Below are positions 63,688 to 64,000 of a stretch of 64,000 nucleotides of DNA, in pieces. Under the pieces are notes generated by a model. That model did no database searches, was not told where the DNA came from, and saw only the letters and a program-made list of their open reading frames with translations. Origin of the DNA: Paracoccaceae bacterium (GTDB lineage: Bacteria; Pseudomonadota; Alphaproteobacteria; Rhodobacterales; Rhodobacteraceae); contig JAMWZC010000008.1 of assembly GCA_024304985.1 (NCBI GenBank), positions 62,001-126,000 of the forward strand, given 5' to 3'. Made by a program: the position numbers and the translations under genes. The number at the start of each line of letters is the position of its first letter. Within the stretch, counting starts at the first letter, position 1.

Positions 63688-64000
63688 TTAGAGCCCGCGC
63701 AGATCGCCCCGTGCCCGGCGCTGATAGTTGGACGAGTTGCGCAGCAATTCGAGGTTGTTCGCCGCATAGGCATTGCTCGGGTCCTGCTCATAGGCGATCA
63801 GGAAATGCCGCCGCGCGACCTGAAGGTTGCCGCGCAACAACTGCGAATAGCCATAGTTGTTGTGAAACTCGACCCGGTTGCCGATGATGGGCTGCAACTT
63901 GCGATAGGCCATGTCCGCCTGATCAAAACGCCGCAGCATATCCGAGGATGCCGCATATCCCAGCAAGGCCTGCGGATCGTTCGGCGCCACGTCGATGGCG
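63688..64000 (-). CDS. TPR protein of the Tad locus (TadD-like), 5' end outside the window
   Basis: The visible 103 residues contain tetratricopeptide repeats: NDPQALLGYAASSDMLRRFD, FHNNYGYSQLLRGNLQVARR, AYEQDPSNAYAANNLELLRN. The pattern is that of TadD, an outer-membrane-linked lipoprotein needed for the secretin. The frame stays open to the window edge, so the signal peptide is not seen. A GTG at 63990 is unlikely to be the start because the repeat continues upstream. Confidence 0.82.
   Translation of the reverse strand, partial: AIDVAPNDPQALLGYAASSDMLRRFDQADMAYRKLQPIIGNRVEFHNNYGYSQLLRGNLQVARRHFLIAYEQDPSNAYAANNLELLRNSSNYQRRARGDLRGL

Overview
The window is a chromosomal piece of a high-GC alphaproteobacterium, most probably Rhodobacterales (Rhodobacteraceae, roseobacter type). 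The signs are the rplU-rpmA-GNAT-obgE-proB-proA neighbourhood, a ChpT-type histidine phosphotransferase, an OlsB ornithine-lipid acyltransferase, two TRAP transporters, a Lys/Ala-rich tail on ribosomal protein bL21, and a full tad/cpa Flp-pilus locus. I see no insertion sequence, prophage or CRISPR array. One tRNA gene, tRNA-Ser(CGA), is present.

Layout. 1-8.4 kb is housekeeping, mostly on the minus strand: partial olsB, DUF3553, chpT (+), then the series rplU-rpmA / GNAT / obgE-proB-proA, with two tandem exported DUF2059 proteins further upstream. 8.7-12 kb holds tRNA-Ser and a plus-strand TRAP operon (binding protein, small and large permease). 12-14.4 kb is a minus-strand C1 cluster: methyltetrahydrofolate:corrinoid methyltransferase, a methylenetetrahydrofolate reductase-like protein and a virulence-factor-family protein. 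14.6-16.6 kb has ppx/gppA-like and rlmE genes.

17-26.5 kb is a long minus-strand catabolic operon: SDR, acyl-CoA dehydrogenase, acyl-CoA synthetase, APH-type phosphotransferase, TRAP DctQ-DctM-DctP, quinone oxidoreductase and alpha/beta hydrolase. The kinase + ACAD + CoA-ligase + SDR set resembles the levulinate/4-hydroxy-acid (lva) pathway. A divergent TetR regulator is followed by a cytoplasmic BisC-like molybdoenzyme and an M20 deacylase.

31-40 kb is the most unusual region: HdeD-like protein plus lipase, a membrane Abhydrolase_9 protein, a winged-helix regulator, an outer-membrane barrel, two Tat-signal SDRs, a membrane protein and a small K+ channel. Three 21-bp palindromes with the same 9-3-9 geometry lie upstream of hdeD-like, between the Abhydrolase_9 and regulator genes, and upstream of the barrel gene. 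They suggest one local regulon.

40-49.2 kb is copper handling. A minus-strand envelope operon (Met/His-rich protein, lipoprotein, TolC-like, multicopper oxidase, cupredoxin, CusF-like, cytochrome c, 34-residue membrane peptide, DUF302) lies beside divergent copZ and copA-cueR. The copZ and copA promoters both have the 19-bp spacer typical of CueR control.

49.2-51.2 kb is a CHASE-PAS histidine kinase. 51.4-64 kb is the tad locus (minus strand): partial TPR protein, prepilin peptidase, TadG, Flp pilin, CpaB, CpaC, a CpaD-like lipoprotein, two TadE-type pseudopilins, CpaE, an embedded L,D-transpeptidase, CpaF, TadB and TadC.
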